Shown: positions 61,101 to 64,000 of the stretch, piece after piece
Position numbering within the stretch: position 1 is the stretch's first letter
Layout of the letters: every line of letters begins with the position of its first letter
Origin: Rhea pennata
Lineage: Eukaryota > Chordata > Aves > Rheiformes > Rheidae
DNA: 64,000 nt
NCBI RefSeq assembly: GCF_028389875.1
Contig: NC_084677.1
Location: 10,520,017 to 10,584,016, forward strand
Reading direction: 5' to 3'
The notes under the pieces: generated by a model
Database searches by the model: none
The model's input: the letters and a program-made list of their open reading frames with translations, nothing else
What the model was told of the DNA's origin: nothing
Translations under genes and position numbers: made by a program

Positions 61101-62996
61101 AACATAGAGATGTGCAGCTGTACTTCCCGCAAGGATGTTTAGTGAAGTTTCTGTTGAGAATTTCATATTTACAAATGGCTGGAAATGAAATGGAGATGAA
61201 ATATTCTAATAATATGCTGCAAACTAGCACCAAGGATGTACTGCAAACTGTGTTGTTTTTTTTTTGGGGGGGGTCATTTTTCAGGAACTCCTGCTAGATT
61301 TTCATACCACATGCATACATTTTCACTGTAAAAAAAATGCTGCATGGTCAGGAAGAGGAGCAAGGAGAATTCTGAGTGGCCACAGCCTGCATTTTGTTCT
61401 TTCTTTTAGAAAGTCATACATGACAACAAACAAAACCCCCTAGCTACACAGCATGAAAACTGTCTCGCATGCAGACAATGCTGTTCCAGCCTCTGATGCC
61501 ACTGAAGGCAGCAATGAAGCACCCACAAGGAGGCTGCACAAGAGTAGAAGACAGAGGCTCCAGTTTTATAAATACTTTGTACATAAAATGACTTAAGCAA
61601 CTCACTGAATTACTTGTGCACAGCGTGAGGAGCACAGCTAGTGTCAAGCATGTTTTATGTTGACAAGAGTGTCCCTAATCTACTCACCTGAAGGTAAAAT
61701 TAGTATTTTGGCAGGAATCTAAATTAAACCAGTTTGCCACAAGCAAAGAGCCAGCAGATGACCTCATTTTTAAGTGCGAGCCCAGCAATTCTCAAAAATA
61801 TCCAGGTAATGGAAACTACAGGCTTCAGCATGCAGTGCATTAAACAGGCTCTTTGAAGAGCTATACGGCCTCTGTCTGCTCTGCATTTTAAGCAGGGGTG
61901 TGGGCTGCACGCTCGGCTGTGTTACAGACGATTAGCATCCAGTTCTCAGCGCACTTATTATCAAGCATTTTGCGTTGGCAGCTGCTGCAGAAGCGCCAAG
62001 AGGCCCCAGTCAGAGTCTCAGGGCGACAGAAGCTGCAGCTCTGTCTTGAGGAACTCGGCTTTATACAAGCACCTTCACACAGGCCTCCGTGCTTCAAGCA
62101 CTCTCCTCTACCGTGACCCTGGTCTTCTGCAGTTCCTCTCCACAGCCCGTAGGATTAAACTGCTCAAAGCCAGACTGTAACAGAGCTCTTTCCCAGGTCA
62201 GTTTTCCCTCCGCGGCCCTTCTCATTTCCTGCTGCTCTTGCAAGCAAATGAACTCTTGCTCTGCCCAGAGGACCAGATCCTGTTTGTACCATCACCTCTC
62301 CCGGGTCCACAACCACAACCACAACAGGAAGTACCTAATTTAAAGGTCCTGCTGCTCTCTGAGAGTCTTGTACAAACACACAGAAACTTCCCTCTCCTCG
62401 AAAGGGGCTTGCCAGTCAGACCAGAGACACCGGCCCTTGCTGGCTGGAAAGCGCAGGTGGGGCGAGGCACGCAGCCCCCTCCCGCTGAGGGCCGCCAGCG
62501 CCCGGCGGCAACGAGAACGAGGGAAGAAGACAAGCTGGCACCAGAAAGCCCTTCCCATGCACAGAGAGCCCTCGGAGACAGCGCAAAGGCTTTGTGCTCT
62601 GGGGGGCGATTTGGAGGGGAAAAGACGTGCCAGGAAGACTCATTCCGACCCCACAGACTCTGCGATGCTATGAAGAGCGGTCGCTAAGGATGACGGCGAG
62701 TTTCACGGTGACCCTTGAAAGCACGCGGCAGGAAGGCGGCCGGCGAGGAGCGGCGCGGCGCGGCGCGGCGCTCACCTCAGCTGCCTCCTGTGGGCCATGC
62801 AGAGCGGGCGCTCCCGCGGGGCGCGGCGGCCGGGCGGCTCCGGGGCGTCCCCGGCGGCGGCGGCGCGGCGCCTCCGCACGCACAGGGAGCTCGGCAGCTC
62901 CTGCAGGAAGGCCGCAGGTGCGGCGGGCGCCTCCTCCTCGGCGGCCAGGAGCCCTGCGGGGCGGAGGGAGCCGGCGGCGGAGCCCGGCTCGGACAT
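49138..62996 (-). CDS. TMC7: Transmembrane channel-like protein 7
   Basis: Multi-pass membrane protein of the TMC family, related to the hair-cell channels TMC1/2; TMC7 has been placed in internal membranes. Fifteen coding exons, given individually below, join to 2076 nt (691 residues; human is 723) with every junction GT-AG and in phase. The short N-terminus has FLQELPSS, shared with human, then [20 protein letters not shown]. Hydrophobic segments lie at about residues 133-160, 235-254, 329-357, 376-397, 420-435, 469-487, 505-548, 570-593 and 636-655. The family signature [12 protein letters not shown] is at 457-468. Other blocks match human TMC7 closely: [69 protein letters not shown] and ESRDK. 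The start is the CpG-island ATG at 62996. No break was seen. The N-terminus is shorter than in mammals. Confidence 0.96.
50266..50344 (-). CDS. TMC7: TMC7 coding exon 14
   Basis: 79 bases encoding [20 protein letters not shown] and LREQLVM, matching human [24 protein letters not shown]. Confidence 0.94.
50345..51804 (-). other. TMC7: TMC7 intron 13
   Basis: 1.46-kb intron holding the CR1 3' end at 51294-51480 with a 19-G run. Nothing else was recognised. Confidence 0.8.
51294..51480 (+). mobile_element. CR1 LINE 3' end inside a TMC7 intron
   Basis: The plus strand reads TTACTGGAATAGGTTGCCCA, then GGAGAAATTCAAAATCTGAC, CTGGACGTGGTCCTGTGCAA and CCTTCCAACCTTAACCATTC, the standard order of a CR1 tail. 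The G stretch that normally precedes TTGGACTAGATGA has become a 19-G run (51404-51422). It is 5'-truncated and antisense to TMC7. Confidence 0.93.
51805..51960 (-). CDS. TMC7: TMC7 coding exon 13
   Basis: 156 bases encoding [17 protein letters not shown] and [15 protein letters not shown]. Human has [17 protein letters not shown] and [14 protein letters not shown]. Confidence 0.94.
52236..52366 (-). CDS. TMC7: TMC7 coding exon 12
   Basis: 131 bases encoding [20 protein letters not shown] and the transmembrane [20 protein letters not shown]. Phase 2 at GTAAGT. Confidence 0.94.
52390..52450. repeat. AT-rich low-complexity tract (AAATAT-like)
   Basis: Irregular repeats of AAATAT/TAAATATA beside TMC7 exon 12, within intron 11. 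Confidence 0.75.
53048..53080. repeat. (CAAA)n microsatellite
   Basis: Imperfect CAAA units on the plus strand within TMC7 intron 11. Confidence 0.8.
53214..53397 (-). CDS. TMC7: TMC7 coding exon 11
   Basis: 184 bases encoding [38 protein letters not shown] and [17 protein letters not shown], a highly conserved block. Confidence 0.95.
53716..53813 (-). CDS. TMC7: TMC7 coding exon 10 (TMC signature)
   Basis: 98 bases encoding the TMC-family signature [12 protein letters not shown] and the transmembrane [18 protein letters not shown]. Phase 2 at GTGAGT. Confidence 0.95.
54347..54464 (-). CDS. TMC7: TMC7 coding exon 9
   Basis: 118 bases encoding [20 protein letters not shown] and [12 protein letters not shown]. 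Human has RCVFMRLATICVLVF and CDLCGYNQKLYP. The frame is fixed by phase 2 from exon 8. Confidence 0.93.
55420..55577 (-). CDS. TMC7: TMC7 coding exon 8
   Basis: 158 bases encoding [18 protein letters not shown] (transmembrane) and [16 protein letters not shown]. Phase 2 at GTAAGC. Confidence 0.95.
56946..57119 (-). CDS. TMC7: TMC7 coding exon 7
   Basis: 174 bases, phase 0 to phase 0, encoding [20 protein letters not shown] and the third transmembrane segment [18 protein letters not shown]. Confidence 0.95.
58563..58710 (-). CDS. TMC7: TMC7 coding exon 6
   Basis: 148 bases encoding [20 protein letters not shown] and [20 protein letters not shown], close to human. Confidence 0.95.
59271..59416 (-). 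CDS. TMC7: TMC7 coding exon 5
   Basis: 146 bases encoding [16 protein letters not shown] and the second transmembrane segment [19 protein letters not shown]. The acceptor has an unusually long uninterrupted T tract (on the plus strand about 59421-59438). Confidence 0.94.
59953..60038 (-). CDS. TMC7: TMC7 coding exon 4
   Basis: 86 bases encoding [20 protein letters not shown] and LKDLLTGT. Human has QCTVYPVSSSGLIYFYSY at this place. GTAAGT donor, phase 0. Confidence 0.93.
60208..60375 (-). CDS. TMC7: TMC7 coding exon 3
   Basis: 168 bases. They encode [20 protein letters not shown] and the first transmembrane segment, ending [13 protein letters not shown]. Confidence 0.93.
60718..60866 (-). 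CDS. TMC7: TMC7 coding exon 2
   Basis: 149 bases encoding [20 protein letters not shown] and [10 protein letters not shown], almost the human sequence. It ends in phase 1 at GTATTT. Confidence 0.95.
60867..62775 (-). other. TMC7: TMC7 intron 1
   Basis: 1.9-kb first intron. It holds the candidate alternative first exon at 61688-61767 and is GC-rich only at its 5' end. Confidence 0.75.
61688..61767 (-). CDS. TMC7: Candidate alternative first coding exon of TMC7
   Basis: On the minus strand an ATG (A at -3) opens 26 codons plus two bases, [20 protein letters not shown] then NTNFTF, ending at a strong CAG|GTGAGT donor. The phase (2) equals that of exon 1, so it would splice in frame to exon 2 (R-DSYQ). 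An in-frame TGA lies about nine codons upstream and no good acceptor precedes it, which suggests a first exon. There is no homology support. Confidence 0.4.
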
Positions 62997-63430
62997 GGCC
63001 CCCGGCGCCCCGCTCCCTCCCGCAGCACCGGCCGCCCCGCAGCGCTCGCCGCTGTCCCGCCGCCACCCCCGGGCCGCTCGTAGCCGCGCGCAGGCAGCCG
63101 CCGCTCGCAGCCGCCGTTTCCGCAGCCGGCGGCGAGGCGAGGCGAGGGCGAGACTGAGGCTCGCGGCTGGGGCCGCCTCCCCGCGCGGGCTGCTCCTCGG
63201 CGGCGCCGCCCGACGAGGCGGGGCGGGGCGGGGCCGGGCGGGGCCGGGCGGGGGCCCGCGGGCCCTGAGCCGCAGCCGGCCTCGCGCCCTCCGCTTTCGC
63301 GCCCTGAGGCGCCGGTGTCCGTCGCGGACCGGCTCGGCGGGCTCTGCCCCCAGCAGCGGCGGGGCTCGCGGCCGGGCGGGTCTCCCCGGGGAGCTGCCCG
63401 GCCGCGGCGGGAACGGGTCCGTTCCCCGGT
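62690..63430 (-). promoter_or_regulatory. TMC7: CpG-island promoter of TMC7 with GC boxes
   Basis: A CpG island covers the TMC7 start codon. Upstream of it, repeated GGGGCGGGGC/GGGCGGGGCC units (about 63215-63250) form a cluster of Sp1-type GC boxes. No TATA box was seen. Confidence 0.75.
62776..62996 (-). CDS. TMC7: TMC7 coding exon 1
   Basis: 221 bases from ATG ([10 protein letters not shown]) to a GTGAGC donor, phase 2. FLQELPSS aligns with human NFLQELPSY and the exon ends HRRQL-R, joining directly to RDSYQ like human RRLRDIQ. Confidence 0.87.
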
Positions 63431-64000
63431 GAAATAGCGCCGTGTCAGCCCGAGCGAGAAGGTCGGCAGGTGCTTGGAGCTCTTGGTTCTCTGCGGCAGT
63501 TAGGTTGTGCTAAGCGTCCCAGAGAGACTTGTTTTGTGTGTTAATTCTTACCTTTAATGTGAAAATACTGCTTTTCTGAGGAAAAATACGGAGTAAAATA
63601 GAGCCTAACAACGATTTTCGCAGTATCGTGTGTGAAAAAATAAGTGTTTCAAGTAGTTTGGACCATGTTCTGACAGTTAAATTCATAAACAGGTTTTCCA
63701 AACTTCCTCATTCGTTTCCTTCACTGGTTGTGAAAATAAGTCATCAGTAGGTTTCAGGATGCTGAATCACACATATGGAAAAGACACTCCTTAACTTCTC
63801 CCACCTATGCCTTATTATCCCAGGTAGGTATGTGGTTTTCACATTGCTTTATTAGTGGTAATAGTCTGTATAGTTAGCTCAATTTTCTTCATGGTAAAAA
63901 TACAAGATTTTATTGATAAAAATGTAAATTGACATCCTAATGTACTCAAAATAATTCAGATGTACCTGATTATGATTGATAAGTTGGTGTGTTGCTGCTT
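63431..64000. other. Region upstream of TMC7
   Basis: AT-rich sequence outside the island. I see no exon. In human the next gene on this side is SMG1, facing the other way, but nothing resembling it is present here. Confidence 0.5.

Noticed and set aside
62594-63432. Overlapping 187- and 211-codon plus-strand frames around TMC7 exon 1
   Set aside because: CpG-island shadows of TMC7 exon 1 and its promoter, with no recognisable domain. They do not resemble SMG1, the gene expected further out.
1-64000. CRISPR arrays, operons, tRNA or rRNA genes, and retroviral or LTR elements
   Set aside because: None seen. The window is ordinary vertebrate genic DNA, and no previously undescribed multi-gene system could be supported.

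Overview
This window is vertebrate nuclear DNA, most likely from a bird. The reasons are two CR1 LINE 3' ends, no mammalian SINEs, compact introns, and very GC-rich CpG-island promoters. The four protein-coding genes are recognisably the orthologues of human chromosome 16p12.3 genes. The naming rests on remembered human proteins, not on a database search.

All four genes lie on the minus strand, so transcription reads from high to low coordinates: TMC7 (62996 to 49138), COQ7 (47588 to 44137), ITPRIPL2 (about 24334 to 22727) and SYT17 (8460 leftward out of the window). This is the same order and relative orientation as in human. TMC7 could be rebuilt exon by exon (15 coding exons, 691 codons, every junction GT-AG and phase-consistent). 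COQ7 could be rebuilt too (6 coding exons, 223 codons, all six metal-ligand residues present). SYT17 contributes only its first three coding exons, one of which is an 18-nt microexon. ITPRIPL2 is a single-exon reading frame.

Layout: 1-9070 is the 5' part of SYT17 with a large CpG island at 7400-9070. 9070-19090 is intergenic. 19094-24740 is ITPRIPL2 with a long probable 3' UTR and its promoter island. An E-box-rich minisatellite lies at 24741-25000. 25000-43670 is intergenic apart from an orphan CpG island at 32540-33530 with two YY1-type sites and splice signals. 43676-47700 is COQ7. 47993-63250 is TMC7, whose 3' end lies only a few hundred bases from the COQ7 promoter. 63250-64000 holds nothing I recognise.

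The genes do unrelated jobs: ubiquinone synthesis (COQ7), a transmembrane channel-like protein (TMC7), a Mab-21/ITPRIP-family membrane protein (ITPRIPL2) and an atypical synaptotagmin (SYT17). I found no novel multi-gene system. The points most worth a second look are the apparent absence of any AUG for ITPRIPL2, the SYT17 microexon, a candidate alternative first exon of TMC7, the minisatellite, and the orphan island.
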